This document shows, in pieces, positions 1-9,273 of a stretch of 64,000 bases of DNA. The position numbers and the translations under genes were made by a program. Numbering within the stretch: the stretch's first letter is position 1; every line of letters starts with the position of its first letter. Origin of the DNA: Sphingomonas ginsenosidimutans (GTDB taxonomy: Bacteria > Pseudomonadota > Alphaproteobacteria > Sphingomonadales > Sphingomonadaceae); assembly GCF_002374835.1 (NCBI RefSeq), contig NZ_NWVD01000004.1, positions 186,001 to 250,000 of the forward strand, in the 5' to 3' direction. The notes under the pieces were generated by a model that saw nothing but the letters and a program-made list of their open reading frames with translations, had not been told where the DNA came from and ran no database searches.

Positions 1-688
1 CCAGCGCCTGCGGCAGCGAGGGGTCGAAGCGTTCCTCGATCGTGATCCCCCGAGCGAAGCCGGCCAGCGCGACGTCGCGGGCATGCGCCAGCAGCGGATA
101 GATGTTGAGCGGCGCGGTTTCGCGCGGGCGGGTGTCGGTGAAATCCTCCATATGGTCGATCAGCGCGGCGATGCGATCGACCTCCGAGATCATCAGCCGC
201 GTCAGGTCGTCCGCCGCCGCCCCGTCCGCGATCAATTGCGCCGCGCCGCGGATGCTGGACAGCGGGTTCTTGATCTCATGCGCGAGCATCGCGGCGGCCC
301 CCACCGCGGAGCGCGCCGCAGCGGCGCGTTCGGAGGAGATGCCAAGACGGCGCGACGCCGCGGCGTTGTGGAGCGTGATCGTTCGCCAGCCGGGATGCTC
401 CACGATCGCCGTCTCGATCACGTCGACGCGAATGCGTACCCCGCGGAACGTCTCCAGATCAGCGTCGAACGCGGCGAAGGCGTGGCCTTCGCGACGGGTC
501 GCGGCCTCCGGCAACTTCAGGATGGCATCGACCGGCTGGCCGAGCATCGCGCGCTCGGACAGGTTCAGCAGCGTCTCGCATTCGGCATTGGCGCGCGCGA
601 TGCGATCGTCCGGATCGACGACCAGCACGGCGACGGGCAGCGCGGCGAGCAACTCCGCCTCGTCCGGGCCGCGCTGTGCCAGCATCAT
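1..688 (-). CDS. ntrB: Nitrogen regulation sensor histidine kinase NtrB (partial, N-terminal 229 residues)
   Basis: This is the N-terminal part of the NtrB (NR-II) kinase, which autophosphorylates under nitrogen limitation and phosphorylates the sigma-54 activator NtrC. I translated it by hand from the minus strand. It opens with a PAS-like domain (about residues 10-110, containing [17 protein letters not shown]), followed by the dimerisation/phosphoacceptor helix with [20 protein letters not shown], making His137 the phosphorylated residue. The ATP-binding domain lies beyond the window. The ATG at 688 overlaps the dusB stop as ATGA, so the pair is translationally coupled, matching the classic alphaproteobacterial nifR3-ntrB-ntrC arrangement. 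No transmembrane segment is visible, as expected for cytosolic NtrB rather than NtrY. ntrC should follow to the left. Confidence 0.9.
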   Translation of the reverse strand, partial: MMLAQRGPDEAELLAALPVAVLVVDPDDRIARANAECETLLNLSERAMLGQPVDAILKLPEAATRREGHAFAAFDADLETFRGVRIRVDVIETAIVEHPGWRTITLHNAAASRRLGISSERAAAARSAVGAAAMLAHEIKNPLSSIRGAAQLIADGAAADDLTRLMISEVDRIAALIDHMEDFTDTRPRETAPLNIYPLLAHARDVALAGFARGITIEERFDPSLPQAL

Positions 689-1683
689 GCGCCGTCCCGC
701 ATCCGGTGCGGCGCGTAGAATTCCGCGAGCATCGCCTTGACGCGATCGGCATCGGGTTCCTGGTTCACCCTGTTGCGGAACTCGGCGGAGCCGGGGATCC
801 CCTTGGTGTACCAGCCGATATGCTTGCGCGCCATGTTGACACCCGTGAACGTGCCATAATGGCTGAGCATCATGTCGTAATGCTCGGTGATGACGCGATA
901 TTGTTCGTCGATCGATGGATCGGCCATCCGCCCCCCGGTGGCCAGCCAGTGCATCACCTGCGCCAGCAGCCACGGGCGGCCATAGGCGCCGCGCCCGATC
1001 ATGATGCCGTCCGCGCCCGACTGCGCCATCGCCGCCTCGGCGTCCTCGACGCCGCAGATGTCGCCATTGGCGATCACCGGGATCGACACCGCATCCTTGA
1101 CCCGTCGGATGAAGCCCCAGTCGGCCGACCCCTTGTACATCTGGTTCCGGGTACGGCCGTGGACGGTGACCATCTGCACACCGAGATCTTCAGCGATTCT
1201 CGCCAGTTCCGGCGCGTTGAGGCTGTCATGGCACCAGCCCATGCGCATCTTGAGCGTCACGGGAGCGTCGACGGCGGCGACGACGGCGCGGATGATCGCG
1301 GTGGCGAGCGTGAGGTCGCGCATCAAGGCGGAGCCGGCGTCGCCGTTGGTCACCTTGCGCACCGGGCAGCCCATGTTGATGTCGATGATCGCGGCGCCCT
1401 TGTCGCGGGCGAGCTTCGCCGCTTCCCCCATCTCGTGCGGGGTGCAGCCGACCAGCTGCATCGATACCGGCTCCTCCGAGAGATGCCACGCAGCCTTTTG
1501 AAGAGACTGGCGAGTTTCGCGGATCGCGGCCTGGCTCGCGATCATCTCGGTGACGTTCAGGCCCGAGCCGTAGCGGCGGACGAGCGTGCGGAACGGCTGG
1601 TCGGTGACGCCGGTCATCGGCGCCAGCACGACCGGCTGGTCGATCGTCACGGGGCCGATCTGGATGGGAGAGAGCGCGGTCAT
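685..1683 (-). CDS. dusB: tRNA-dihydrouridine synthase DusB (NifR3 family)
   Basis: An FMN- and NADPH-dependent enzyme that reduces uridines in the tRNA D-loop. The 332-residue product has the usual family length. It begins with the TIM-barrel strand [15 protein letters not shown] (about residues 18-32), has the catalytic cysteine in [11 protein letters not shown] (Cys106), the substrate-side segment [13 protein letters not shown], and the FMN-phosphate motif [17 protein letters not shown]. It is the first gene of an operon with ntrB, sharing a 4-base overlap, and it diverges from ispDF across an 86-bp gap that must hold both promoters. In many alphaproteobacteria this gene is called nifR3 for its co-transcription with ntrBC. 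The ATG at 1683 is the only start giving the full N-terminal strand. Confidence 0.95.
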   Translation of the reverse strand: MTALSPIQIGPVTIDQPVVLAPMTGVTDQPFRTLVRRYGSGLNVTEMIASQAAIRETRQSLQKAAWHLSEEPVSMQLVGCTPHEMGEAAKLARDKGAAIIDINMGCPVRKVTNGDAGSALMRDLTLATAIIRAVVAAVDAPVTLKMRMGWCHDSLNAPELARIAEDLGVQMVTVHGRTRNQMYKGSADWGFIRRVKDAVSIPVIANGDICGVEDAEAAMAQSGADGIMIGRGAYGRPWLLAQVMHWLATGGRMADPSIDEQYRVITEHYDMMLSHYGTFTGVNMARKHIGWYTKGIPGSAEFRNRVNQEPDADRVKAMLAEFYAPHRMRDGA

Positions 1684-1769
1684 CGGGGGGGAGCTGCCTT
1701 AAAAACAGGCAGGTAGGGGAAGCGAGCGGGTCTGGCAAGGCGCGTGCGGAACCGCTAGGCGGCGCAGGG

Positions 1770-2897
1770 ATGACCCAAGTCGCCCTTATCGTCGCCGCCG
1801 GATCGGGCACGCGCAGCGGCAGTGCCGTGCCCAAACAGTTCGCCGATGTGGCGGGCCGCGCGATGATCGCGTGGAGTTACGACGCGCTGTCGACGCATCC
1901 GGCGATCGAAAAGGTGCTGGTGGTGATCGCCCCCGAGCACGAAACGCTGCTGAAAAACGCCGTTCCGGACGCCGAATGGGTGGCAGGCGGTGCGGTGCGT
2001 CGCGAGTCGGTCGCCGCCGGGCTGGCGAAATTGCACGGTGCGGAGCGAGTCGTGATCCACGATGCGGCCCGCCCGTTCCTGTCGCATGCGGTCATCGACC
2101 GCGTTCTGGGCGCGCTGAATAGCGCGGAAGCGGCTATTCCGGTGCTGCCCGTCGCGGATACGTTGGTCGATGCGCACGGCGGCGTCGTGCCGCGCGACGG
2201 ATTGCACCGTGTCCAGACCCCGCAGGGGTTCCGGGTCGAGACGCTGGCACGTGCCCATGCGCAATGGACCGGCGGCGAGGCGACCGACGATGCGCAGATG
2301 GTCCGCGCACTGGGGCATGACGTGACGCTGGTGGAGGGCGATGCGATGCTGGAGAAGATCACCTACCCCGCCGATTTCGCCACCGCGGCGGCGCGCATCG
2401 GCACCGAGACGCGCAGCGCCAGCGGCTTCGACGTCCACCGGCTGGAGGATGGCGAGCCATTGTGGCTGGGCGGCGTGCGCATCCCGCACCACCAGGGATT
2501 GTCGGGGCACAGCGACGCCGACGTCGCGCTGCATGCGATCACCGACGCGGTGCTGGGCACGATCGCGGCCGGCGACATCGGCACGCATTTCCCGCCCAGC
2601 GACCCGCAATGGCGCGGCGCCGAATCCGGCCAGTTCCTGCGCCACGCACGCGCACTGGTGGAGGCGAAGGGCGGACGGATTACCTTCGTCGACCTGACCT
2701 TGATGTGCGAGGCGCCCAAGATCGGCCCGCACCGCGCCGCGATGCAGGCGCGGATCGCGGAACTTCTGGGCCTGACAACCGATCGGGTCAGCGTGAAGGC
2801 GACGACGACCGAGCGACTGGGCTTCACCGGCCGCGGCGAGGGGATCGCCGCGCAGGCGGTGGCGACCGTGACGCTGCCAGCGGGACAGGCGGCATGA
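1770..2897 (+). CDS. ispDF: Bifunctional IspD/IspF, MEP isoprenoid pathway
   Basis: A fusion of two MEP-pathway enzymes. Residues about 1-212 form IspD, which attaches CMP to 2-C-methyl-D-erythritol 4-phosphate; the nucleotide-binding start AAGSGTRSGSAVPKQF is clear, as is the VIHDAARPF segment. Residues about 213-375 form IspF, which cyclises the downstream intermediate to the 2,4-cyclodiphosphate. Its zinc ligands appear to be Asp221 and His223 in GFDVH and His255 in DADVALHAITDA, and TTTERLGFTGRGEGIAAQA closes the domain. IspE, the enzyme between these two steps, is not in the fusion or nearby. The fusion is known in alphaproteobacteria and is not a frameshift artefact. It overlaps the next gene by ATGA, so three genes likely form one operon. 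Confidence 0.96.
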   Translation: MTQVALIVAAGSGTRSGSAVPKQFADVAGRAMIAWSYDALSTHPAIEKVLVVIAPEHETLLKNAVPDAEWVAGGAVRRESVAAGLAKLHGAERVVIHDAARPFLSHAVIDRVLGALNSAEAAIPVLPVADTLVDAHGGVVPRDGLHRVQTPQGFRVETLARAHAQWTGGEATDDAQMVRALGHDVTLVEGDAMLEKITYPADFATAAARIGTETRSASGFDVHRLEDGEPLWLGGVRIPHHQGLSGHSDADVALHAITDAVLGTIAAGDIGTHFPPSDPQWRGAESGQFLRHARALVEAKGGRITFVDLTLMCEAPKIGPHRAAMQARIAELLGLTTDRVSVKATTTERLGFTGRGEGIAAQAVATVTLPAGQAA

Positions 2898-3421
2898 AGA
2901 TGCTGTCCGCCATCGCCGCGGCGCTGTCGCTGGTGGCCAGCCCGGCGGTCGCGCAGACCCGTTGCCTGAGCGCCGCGGATGCGGAATCGATCGCGCTGGT
3001 CGCGCTGCCCGAGATCATCCGCGACGCCGGTCGCGTCTGTTCCGCCCTGCCGGCGTCCAGCCTGCTGCGGCGGACCGGCGGCGCGTTTCTGGCGAAATAC
3101 GATGCCGAGGCGGATCGCGCCTGGCCCGCGGCGCGCACCGCCATCGCCAAGCTGAGCGATCCGGCGGTGGAGATGCTGCTGATGAGCGATTATGCCCGAA
3201 CGATGCTGACGTCCGTCTTCGCACCGCAGATCACGGGCCGTATCCAGCCGTCCGATTGCGGGACGCTGGACCGGCTGGTAACCTTGCTGGAGCCGTTGCC
3301 GGCGCGCAATACCGCCGGGATCGTCGTGGCGACATTGCAGTATCTGAAGGCCGAGAAGGCCAAGGGGCGGCAGAAGAGCATCCCCGACCTGCCGGTATGC
3401 CCGGCCCCGGAGGCGAAGTGA
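2894..3421 (+). CDS. Secreted hypothetical protein, unknown function
   Basis: A 175-residue protein that I do not recognise. It starts with a typical Sec signal peptide (MKMLSAIAAALSLVASPAVA, cleavage likely after ALA-type residue 20), so it is probably periplasmic. The mature part is mostly helical in character and carries four cysteines (in TRCLS, RVCSAL, SDCGTL and PVCPAP), which could form two disulfides. The start at 2894 overlaps the ispDF stop (ATGA) and its own stop overlaps the GTG start of pncC, so it is embedded in a tightly coupled operon with enzymes of isoprenoid synthesis and NAD salvage. That position does not itself reveal a function. Codon use looks like the neighbours, so there is no sign of recent transfer. 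Confidence 0.75.
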   Translation: MKMLSAIAAALSLVASPAVAQTRCLSAADAESIALVALPEIIRDAGRVCSALPASSLLRRTGGAFLAKYDAEADRAWPAARTAIAKLSDPAVEMLLMSDYARTMLTSVFAPQITGRIQPSDCGTLDRLVTLLEPLPARNTAGIVVATLQYLKAEKAKGRQKSIPDLPVCPAPEAK

Positions 3422-3948
3422 CCGACACCACCCTTCCCGTCGCGCTGGTCGATGCCGCGCGCCGCGTCATCGACGCGAACCGTGCCGCAGGGCGCCGCAT
3501 CGCGGTGGCGGAAAGCTGCACCGGTGGGCTGGTCGCGGCCGCGCTGACCGAAATCCCCGGCTCCTCCGAGGTGCTGGAAGCCGGCTTCGTCACCTATTCC
3601 AACGATGCCAAGCAACATCTGTTGGGGGTCAGCGGCGACGTGCTGGACACGTTCGGCGCGGTATCGATCGCGGTGGCGTGGAGCATGGCGCAAGGCGCGC
3701 TGGCGAAAAGCGACGCGGACGTCGCGGTCGCGATCACCGGCGTCGCCGGGCCGGGCGGCGGAAGCGAGAAGAAGCCGGTCGGAACGGTCGTGTTCGCGCG
3801 GGCGGAGCGCGACGCCGATCCCTCCGACGTGGTCGCCGACAAGCGGATGTTCGGCGATCTGGGGCGCGGTGGCGTGCGGTTGCAGGCGGCGCTATGTGCG
3901 CTTGACCTGTTGATGCCCGATACGCCCCCGACCGACGCGGAGAAATAG
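3418..3948 (+). CDS. pncC: Nicotinamide-nucleotide amidase PncC (CinA C-terminal domain family)
   Basis: Converts nicotinamide mononucleotide to nicotinate mononucleotide, recycling a by-product of DNA ligase. The 176-residue product corresponds to the stand-alone CinA C-terminal domain. It has the conserved AESCTGGLVA block, where Ser33 is the likely nucleophile, the GFVTYSNDAKQHLLGV segment, and the glycine-rich VAITGVAGPGGGSEKKPVG stretch. The start is GTG at 3418, overlapping the upstream TGA as GTGA; longer in-frame starts upstream run through the preceding gene and are rejected. A weak hairpin (3949-3957 with 3968-3977) follows the stop and faces the convergent Coq10/RatA-type gene. Confidence 0.92.
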   Translation: MTDTTLPVALVDAARRVIDANRAAGRRIAVAESCTGGLVAAALTEIPGSSEVLEAGFVTYSNDAKQHLLGVSGDVLDTFGAVSIAVAWSMAQGALAKSDADVAVAITGVAGPGGGSEKKPVGTVVFARAERDADPSDVVADKRMFGDLGRGGVRLQAALCALDLLMPDTPPTDAEK

Positions 3949-3977
3949 CTGGCGGGGACGGAGCGCGCCCCGACCAG
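3949..3977. terminator. Possible bidirectional terminator hairpin between convergent genes
   Basis: The bases 3949-3957 (CTGGCGGGG) can pair with 3968-3977 (CCCCGACCAG) allowing one bulge, directly after the pncC stop and before the end of the opposite-strand gene. There is no run of T on either side, so an intrinsic terminator is only suggested by position. Confidence 0.35.
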
Positions 3978-4011
3978 CCGCGACCATTTCCATGGGCACG
4001 TGTCGCGAACG

Positions 4012-4455
4012 CTACCGGCGGTCGTTGCCGTAGAGGGCGGCGGCGCGCTCCTCGAACGCGCCGATCATGCGGCGCAGCGCGGCGCCGAACACCTGACCGG
4101 CGAGCATCTCGAACATGCGGTTCTTGAACGCGAAATCGACCGAGAAATCGACCAGGCAGCCCCCTTCCCCATCGGGACGGAAGCGCCAGTCGTTGCGCAG
4201 GTACTTGAGCGGCCCGTCGACATATTCGACATGGATCGTCTCCGGCCGCTGCTTGCCGACCTTCGACGTGAAGGTTTCGCGCAAGCCCTTGAACCCGACG
4301 ATCATGTCGGCGACCGTGGCGCTTTCGTCATCCTGCCGCACGCGCATCGCGGTGACCCACGGCAGGAATTCGGGGTAGCGGCGCACGTCCGCGACCAGAT
4401 CGAACATCTGTTCGGGGGTGTACGGCAGGCGGCGCGTCTCAGCGTGCTTGGGCAA
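4012..4455 (-). CDS. Coq10/RatA-type START-domain protein
   Basis: A 147-residue single-domain protein of the SRPBCC/START fold in the polyketide cyclase-like Coq10 group. In mitochondria Coq10 binds coenzyme Q and helps deliver it to the respiratory chain; E. coli RatA is annotated as a ribosome-association toxin, but a lipid or quinone-binding role is more probable in this lineage. Visible hallmarks are the N-terminal [21 protein letters not shown], the central [15 protein letters not shown], and the C-terminal helix [20 protein letters not shown]. Its ATG lies 17 bases inside the 3' end of lipA, so the two are co-transcribed. The lipA-coq10 pairing is common in alphaproteobacteria. Toxin annotation should not be taken literally: no antitoxin partner is present. 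Confidence 0.85.
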   Translation of the reverse strand: MPKHAETRRLPYTPEQMFDLVADVRRYPEFLPWVTAMRVRQDDESATVADMIVGFKGLRETFTSKVGKQRPETIHVEYVDGPLKYLRNDWRFRPDGEGGCLVDFSVDFAFKNRMFEMLAGQVFGAALRRMIGAFEERAAALYGNDRR

Positions 4456-5362
4456 GCTTCGCCTCGCGCGCGGCCTTCATCTTCGCGAAATCGTCCCCGG
4501 CGTGATAGCTCGACCGCGTCAGCGGCGAGGAGGCGACCAGCAGGAACCCCTTGGCCCGCGCGATCGCGGCATAGGCGTCGAACGCGGCCGGGGTGACGAA
4601 ATCGGCAACCTTCGCATGACGCGGCGTGGGTTGCAGATACTGGCCCATCGTCAGGAAATCGATGTCCGCGGAGCGCATGTCGTCCATCACCTGGTGCACT
4701 TCCAGCCGCTCCTCGCCCAGCCCCAGCATGATGCCGGACTTGGTGAAGATCGACGGATCGAGCTTCTTCACGCTCTCCAGCAGGCGGATCGAGGCGTAAT
4801 AGCGCGCGCCGGGGCGGATCGTGGGGTACAACCGCGGCACCGTTTCCAGATTGTGATTATATACGTCCGGGCGGGCGGCGACGATGGCCTCCACCGCGGC
4901 TTCGTGCTTATTGCGGAAATCGGGCGTGAGGATTTCGATCGTGGTCGTCGGATTGGTCCGGCGGATCGCCTCGATCACCTTCACGAACTGCTTTGCCCCG
5001 CCGTCGGGCAGATCATCGCGGTCAACGGAGGTCACGACGATATGCTCAAGCCCCATCTGCGCCGCCGCATCGGCGACGTTCTGCGGCTCCATGGGATCGA
5101 CCGCGCGGGGCATCCCGGTCTTCACGTTGCAGAACGCGCAGGCGCGCGTGCACGTGTCGCCCAGGATCATCACCGTCGCGTGCTTCTTGGTCCAGCATTC
5201 GCCGATATTCGGGCAGGCCGCTTCCTCGCATACGGTCGTCAGGCTTTTGGCGCGCATCAGCGCGCGGGTCGCGGCGAACCCTTCGCTGGTCGGCGCCTTC
5301 ACGCGGATCCAGTCGGGCTTGCGGGTGCGCTGGGGAGCCTTGATCGGTGTCAGGTCGTTCAT
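4439..5362 (-). CDS. lipA: Lipoyl synthase LipA
   Basis: A radical SAM enzyme that inserts two sulfurs into protein-bound octanoyl groups to make lipoate for 2-oxoacid dehydrogenases and glycine cleavage. The 307-residue product shows both iron-sulfur clusters: the auxiliary cluster cysteines Cys45, Cys50 and Cys56 in [13 protein letters not shown], and the radical SAM CxxxCxxC at Cys71, Cys75 and Cys78. The C-terminal [15 protein letters not shown] carries the conserved serine that ligates the auxiliary cluster. It is transcribed away from the carbonic anhydrase gene with a 53-bp divergent gap and overlaps the downstream Coq10/RatA-type gene by 17 bases. Confidence 0.97.
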   Translation of the reverse strand: MNDLTPIKAPQRTRKPDWIRVKAPTSEGFAATRALMRAKSLTTVCEEAACPNIGECWTKKHATVMILGDTCTRACAFCNVKTGMPRAVDPMEPQNVADAAAQMGLEHIVVTSVDRDDLPDGGAKQFVKVIEAIRRTNPTTTIEILTPDFRNKHEAAVEAIVAARPDVYNHNLETVPRLYPTIRPGARYYASIRLLESVKKLDPSIFTKSGIMLGLGEERLEVHQVMDDMRSADIDFLTMGQYLQPTPRHAKVADFVTPAAFDAYAAIARAKGFLLVASSPLTRSSYHAGDDFAKMKAAREAKLAQAR

Positions 5363-5415
5363 GCGGCGCAGATAGCGATTCCGACGCCAACAGACAACGA
5401 AAGGGTTTTTGACGA

Positions 5416-6045
5416 ATGAGCAAGTTCCACGATCTGATCGACGGCTATTACAGGTTCCGCGGCACCGAATGGCTGGAGGAACGCGACCGGTGGAAGGAAC
5501 TGGCCGAGGGCCAGTCGCCGCGCGTGATGGTGATCGCCTGTTCCGACAGCCGGGTGGAGCCGGCGACGATCTTCGGCAGCCGTCCGGGCGAGATCTTCGT
5601 GGTGCGCAACGTCGCCAACCTGGTCCCGCCGTTCGAGACCGGCGGCGGCCTGCACGGCGTGTCGGCGGCGCTGGAATTCGCGGTCACCGTGCTGAAGGTC
5701 GACGAGATCCTGGTGCTGGGCCATGGCGCGTGCGGCGGCGTCAAGGCGGCGCTGTCGGGTGACCTGAAGGATGCGGCGCCGGGCGAAGGCGGGTTCGTCG
5801 CGTCGTGGATCAAGCTGCTGGACGATGCGCGCGCCAAGGTGATCGCCGAGCACGGCAAGACCCCGGAGGGCCAGACCGCGCTGGAGCAGGAGGGCGTGCG
5901 CACCTCGCTCAGGAACCTGATGACCTTCCCGTTCGTGAAGGAGCGGGTCGAGGCCGGGACGCTGGAGCTGCACGGCGCCGTCTTCGCGATCGCCGACGGC
6001 AAGCTGCGCGTGCTGCAGGACAGCGGCGCGTTCGAGCCGGCGTAA
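5416..6045 (+). CDS. Beta-class carbonic anhydrase
   Basis: Interconverts carbon dioxide and bicarbonate, supplying bicarbonate to carboxylases. The 209-residue protein has the family zinc ligands: Cys42 and Asp44 in ACSDSRVEP, His103 and Cys106 in [10 protein letters not shown]. The Asp44-Arg46 pair in CSDSR is the usual gate residue pair. The length and the absence of a signal peptide point to a cytosolic enzyme. It stands alone; the next gene is convergent and separated by a strong palindrome (6055-6117). The ATG at 5416 is preceded by the purine-rich GACAACGAAAGGG, a plausible ribosome binding site. Confidence 0.95.
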   Translation: MSKFHDLIDGYYRFRGTEWLEERDRWKELAEGQSPRVMVIACSDSRVEPATIFGSRPGEIFVVRNVANLVPPFETGGGLHGVSAALEFAVTVLKVDEILVLGHGACGGVKAALSGDLKDAAPGEGGFVASWIKLLDDARAKVIAEHGKTPEGQTALEQEGVRTSLRNLMTFPFVKERVEAGTLELHGAVFAIADGKLRVLQDSGAFEPA

Positions 6046-6054
6046 CGCGCATCA

Positions 6055-6117
6055 CCCTCACCCCTCCCTCTCCCGGCGGGAGAGGGAGGGAGGCGCGAAG
6101 CGCCGGAAGGGTGAGGG
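6055..6117. repeat. Nested palindrome between convergent carbonic anhydrase and aspS genes
   Basis: An inner 13-bp perfect stem (6062-6074 with 6078-6090, loop GGC) is enclosed by an outer 9-bp stem (6055-6063 with 6109-6117), with a small GCGC-GAA-GCGC-like hairpin between. No T-run follows. It may act as a bidirectional terminator, and its nested form looks like a dispersed extragenic palindrome of the kind abundant in alphaproteobacteria. I see only one copy in this window. Confidence 0.7.
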
Positions 6118-6119
6118 AT

Positions 6120-7916
6120 CTACTCGCCCTTCGGCACTTCCGCGGTGGAGCGCAGGTTCAGTTCGCGCAGCTGCTTGGCGCTGACGAAGCTGGGCGCGCC
6201 CATCATCAGGTCTTCGGCCTTCTGCGTCATCGGGAAGACGATGACCTCGCGGATGTTCGGCTGATCGGCGAGCAGCATGACGATGCGGTCGACGCCCGGT
6301 GCCGAGCCGCCGTGCGGGGGCGCGCCGAACTTGAAGGCGTTGATCATGCCGGCGAAGTTCGTGTCGACGTCGGCCTGCGAATAGCCGGCGATCTCGAACG
6401 CCTTGTACATGATGTCAGGGCGATGGTTGCGGATCGCGCCCGACGACAGTTCCACGCCGTTGCAGACGATATCGTACTGATAGGCGAGGATATCGAGCGG
6501 ATCCTTGGTCTCCAGCGCCTCCAGTTCGCCCTGCGGCATCGAAAAGGGGTTGTGGCTGAAATCGACCTTCTTCGCGTCCTCGTCATATTCGAACATCGGG
6601 AAGTCGACGATCCAGCAGAATTCGAACCGCGACTGGTCGATCAGCCCGAGCTGTTCGGCGACGCGGGTGCGCGCCAGCCCGGCCAGTTTCGTCGCTTGCG
6701 CGACGGGGCCGGCGGCGAAGAACAGTCCATCGTCGGGGCCGAGGCCGAGCGCGTCGGCCATCGCGGTCATCTTGTCCTCGCCATGGTTCTTGGCGATCGG
6801 GCCGCCCCATTCGCCGCCCTTGCGCGTGGCATAGCCCAGCCCCGCGAACCCTTCCGACTGCGCCCAGGCGTTCATGTCGTCGAAGAACTTGCGGCTCTTG
6901 TCGGCGGTGCCCGGCGCGGGGATGGCGCGCACGACGTCGCCCGCCTCCACGATCGAGGCAAAGCGGCCGAAGCCGGAACCGGCGAACTGCGCGCTGACGT
7001 CGCTGATGAGGATCGGGTTGCGCAGGTCGGGCTTGTCGTTGCCGTATTTCAGCATCGATTCGCGGTACGGGATGCGCTTGAACGGCAGCGGGCTGACGGT
7101 GCGGCCCTTCCCCTGCCAGTCGGCGAATTCCTCGAACACGCCGTGCAGCACCGGCTCGATCGCGGCGAAGACGTCGTCCTGCGTGACGAAGCTCATCTCG
7201 AAATCGAGCTGGTAGAATTCGCCGGGCGAGCGATCGGCGCGCGCATCCTCGTCGCGGAAACAGGGTGCGATCTGAAAATAGCGGTCGAAGCCGGCGACCA
7301 TCAGCAGCTGCTTGAACATCTGCGGCGCCTGCGGCAGCGCGTAAAACTTCCCCGGATGGACGCGGCTGGGCACCAGATAGTCGCGCGCGCCCTCCGGCGA
7401 GGACGCTGTCAGGATCGGGGTCTGAAATTCGGTGAAGCCCTGGTCGATCATCCGGCGGCGCAGCGAGGCGATGACCGCCGAGCGCAGCATGATGTTGGCG
7501 TGCAGCTTTTCCCGGCGCAGGTCGAGGAAGCGGTTCCTGAGGCGGATCTCCTCGGGATATTCGGCATCGCCGAACACCGGCATCGGCAGTTCCGCCGCGG
7601 CGCTCTGCACCGTCGCGGCGCGGGCATAGACCTCGATCGCGCCGGTCGGCAGGTTGGGGTTCACGGTCGCTTCCGAGCGCAGCTTCACCGTGCCGTCGAT
7701 CGTCACGACCGATTCGACGCGCAAGCCATCGAGCAGCGCCAGCGCGGGCGAATCGCTGTCCGCGACGATCTGGGTAATCCCGTAATGGTCGCGCAGGTCG
7801 ACGAACAGCACGCCGCCGTGATCGCGCTTGCGATGGACCCAGCCCGACAGGCGGACGCTGGCGCCCGCATCGGAGGCGGTGAGCGCGGCGCAATGATGGG
7901 TGCGATAGGCGTGCAT
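6120..7916 (-). CDS. aspS: Aspartyl-tRNA synthetase AspS
   Basis: Class II aminoacyl-tRNA synthetase charging tRNA-Asp; alphaproteobacterial members that coexist with the GatCAB amidotransferase are usually of the non-discriminating bacterial type, which cannot be decided here. The 598-residue protein has an N-terminal OB fold (about residues 15-100, [22 protein letters not shown]), class II motif 2 [21 protein letters not shown] region, the bacterial insertion (GAD) domain, and motif 3 [16 protein letters not shown] place the start at the ATG at 7916 ([10 protein letters not shown]), not the longer ORF start at 7970, because the extra 18 residues are encoded by a dispersed repeat and do not resemble the family. 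Confidence 0.97.
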   Translation of the reverse strand: MHAYRTHHCAALTASDAGASVRLSGWVHRKRDHGGVLFVDLRDHYGITQIVADSDSPALALLDGLRVESVVTIDGTVKLRSEATVNPNLPTGAIEVYARAATVQSAAAELPMPVFGDAEYPEEIRLRNRFLDLRREKLHANIMLRSAVIASLRRRMIDQGFTEFQTPILTASSPEGARDYLVPSRVHPGKFYALPQAPQMFKQLLMVAGFDRYFQIAPCFRDEDARADRSPGEFYQLDFEMSFVTQDDVFAAIEPVLHGVFEEFADWQGKGRTVSPLPFKRIPYRESMLKYGNDKPDLRNPILISDVSAQFAGSGFGRFASIVEAGDVVRAIPAPGTADKSRKFFDDMNAWAQSEGFAGLGYATRKGGEWGGPIAKNHGEDKMTAMADALGLGPDDGLFFAAGPVAQATKLAGLARTRVAEQLGLIDQSRFEFCWIVDFPMFEYDEDAKKVDFSHNPFSMPQGELEALETKDPLDILAYQYDIVCNGVELSSGAIRNHRPDIMYKAFEIAGYSQADVDTNFAGMINAFKFGAPPHGGSAPGVDRIVMLLADQPNIREVIVFPMTQKAEDLMMGAPSFVSAKQLRELNLRSTAEVPKGE

Positions 7917-7935
7917 GGGTTTTCTCTGAGTGTAC

Positions 7936-8013
7936 GTCACACCAGCGAAAGCTGGGGTCTCCGGCGGCAAGCGCCCGCTCGCGGCATGAGACCCCAGCCT
8001 GCGCTGGGGTGAC
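7936..8013. repeat. Dispersed inverted repeat, CCCAGC-type
   Basis: The left arm 7936-7962 (GTCACACCAGCGAAAGCTGGGGTCTC) and right arm 7988-8013 (GAGACCCCAGCCTGCGCTGGGGTGAC) are imperfect inverted copies, and each arm can itself fold as CCAGC/GCTGG. A related element sits at 52115-52200. It lies between the divergent aspS and rnd genes and may overlap their promoters. The arms recur in sphingomonad genomes as I remember them, but I cannot count copies here. Confidence 0.7.
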
Positions 8014-8094
8014 GGAATTGGGATACAGCGCGCCCCTCCCCCGTCCGAACCCTCTTTGTCAACCCGCGCGCACGGGTATATGGGCGTCGTCCTT

Positions 8095-9273
8095 ATGCAC
8101 GTTCATCCCCTCATCACCGACAGCGCGACGCTCGCCAACCTTTGCGCCCGCCTTTCCGACGCCCCGTTCGTGACGGTCGACACCGAGTTCATGCGCGAGA
8201 GTACCTATTATCCCGAGCTGTGCCTGATTCAGATCGCGGATACCGAGGAAGCCGCCGCGATCGATCCGATGGCGCCGGGACTGGACCTGTCGCCGCTGCT
8301 GACGCTGCTGACCAACAATGAGGACGTGCTGAAGGTGTTCCACGCCGGCGGGCAGGATATCGAGATCATCTACAACCTGACCGGCAAGACCCCGCACCCG
8401 CTGTTCGATACGCAGGTGGCGGCAATGGCGCTGGGCCAGGGCGAGCAGATCGGTTATTCGAACCTGGTCGACAGCTGGCTGGGGATCAGCGTGGACAAGG
8501 GCGCGCGCTTCACCGACTGGGCGCGCCGGCCGCTGGACGCGCGGCAGATCGAATATGCGATCGGCGACGTCACCCATCTGTCGGCGATCTTCCCCCGGAT
8601 GCTGGAGCGGTTGAAGAAGACCGGGCGCGGCGCGTGGCTGGACCAGGAGATGGAGCGGCTGGCCGATCCGGCCAATTACGCCAATGACCCCGACATGGCG
8701 TGGAAGCGCGTGCGCGTCGCCAGCCGCAAGGCGGACGTGCTGGGCCGGTTGAAGGCGATCGCGCGCTGGCGCGAGCTGGAGGCGCAGGCCAAGGATCTGC
8801 CGCGCGGCCGCATCGTCAAGGACGAGACGATCGCCGACCTGGCCGGCCATCCGCCGCGCAAGCAGGCCGATCTGGCGAAGGTGCGCGGGCTGTCGCAGAC
8901 CTGGGCGTCGAACGATATCGGTGCGCGGCTGATCGCGGCGATCGAGGGCGCGCGCCCGCTGTCCGACGACGAACTGCCGCCGCGCGACGACCGCAAGCCG
9001 GGCCTCGGGCGCGAGGGGGCGCTGGTCGCCGACCTGCTGAAGCTGCTGCTGAAGATCCGCGCGCGCGACATCGACGTCGCGCCGCGGCTGCTGGCGCGTG
9101 GCGAGGAGCTGGAGGCGCTGGCCGCCGGGCAGCGCAAGGGCCTGCAGATCCTGGAGGGCTGGCGCTACGACCAGTTCGGGCATGACGCGCTCGAATTGGT
9201 CGAGGGCCGGCTGGGCTTCGCGGTGCAGGGCGGCAAGCTGAAGATGACGCGGACCGAGGGGGTGGCGGCATGA
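8095..9273 (+). CDS. rnd: Ribonuclease D
   Basis: A 3'-5' exoribonuclease of the DEDD superfamily that trims tRNA and other stable RNA 3' ends. The 392-residue product has the exonuclease I motif [10 protein letters not shown] (Asp29, Glu31), motif [15 protein letters not shown], and motif III around [11 protein letters not shown], followed by HRDC-type helical domains in the C-terminal half (about residues 205-370). The start is taken at ATG 8095 ([10 protein letters not shown]); an in-frame ATG at 8056 would add 13 residues with no family match. The stop overlaps the start of the following lipoprotein gene by ATGA. Confidence 0.94.
   Translation: MHVHPLITDSATLANLCARLSDAPFVTVDTEFMRESTYYPELCLIQIADTEEAAAIDPMAPGLDLSPLLTLLTNNEDVLKVFHAGGQDIEIIYNLTGKTPHPLFDTQVAAMALGQGEQIGYSNLVDSWLGISVDKGARFTDWARRPLDARQIEYAIGDVTHLSAIFPRMLERLKKTGRGAWLDQEMERLADPANYANDPDMAWKRVRVASRKADVLGRLKAIARWRELEAQAKDLPRGRIVKDETIADLAGHPPRKQADLAKVRGLSQTWASNDIGARLIAAIEGARPLSDDELPPRDDRKPGLGREGALVADLLKLLLKIRARDIDVAPRLLARGEELEALAAGQRKGLQILEGWRYDQFGHDALELVEGRLGFAVQGGKLKMTRTEGVAA

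Noticed and set aside
676..1716. Long plus-strand open frame opposite dusB
   Set aside because: It is a shadow frame in GC-rich DNA. Its translation has His, Arg and Asp rich runs and no family match, whereas dusB has all its motifs.
1770..2897. Frameshift or assembly error joining ispD and ispF
   Set aside because: The fused IspDF enzyme is well known in alphaproteobacteria and both domains are intact.
4012..4455. Toxin-antitoxin system suggested by RatA similarity
   Set aside because: No antitoxin gene is nearby, and the overlap with lipA and the START-like fold fit a Coq10-type lipid or quinone-binding protein better.
7917..7970. 18-residue N-terminal extension of AspS
   Set aside because: The extension is encoded by the dispersed repeat and lacks family similarity; ATG 7916 gives the normal N-terminus.
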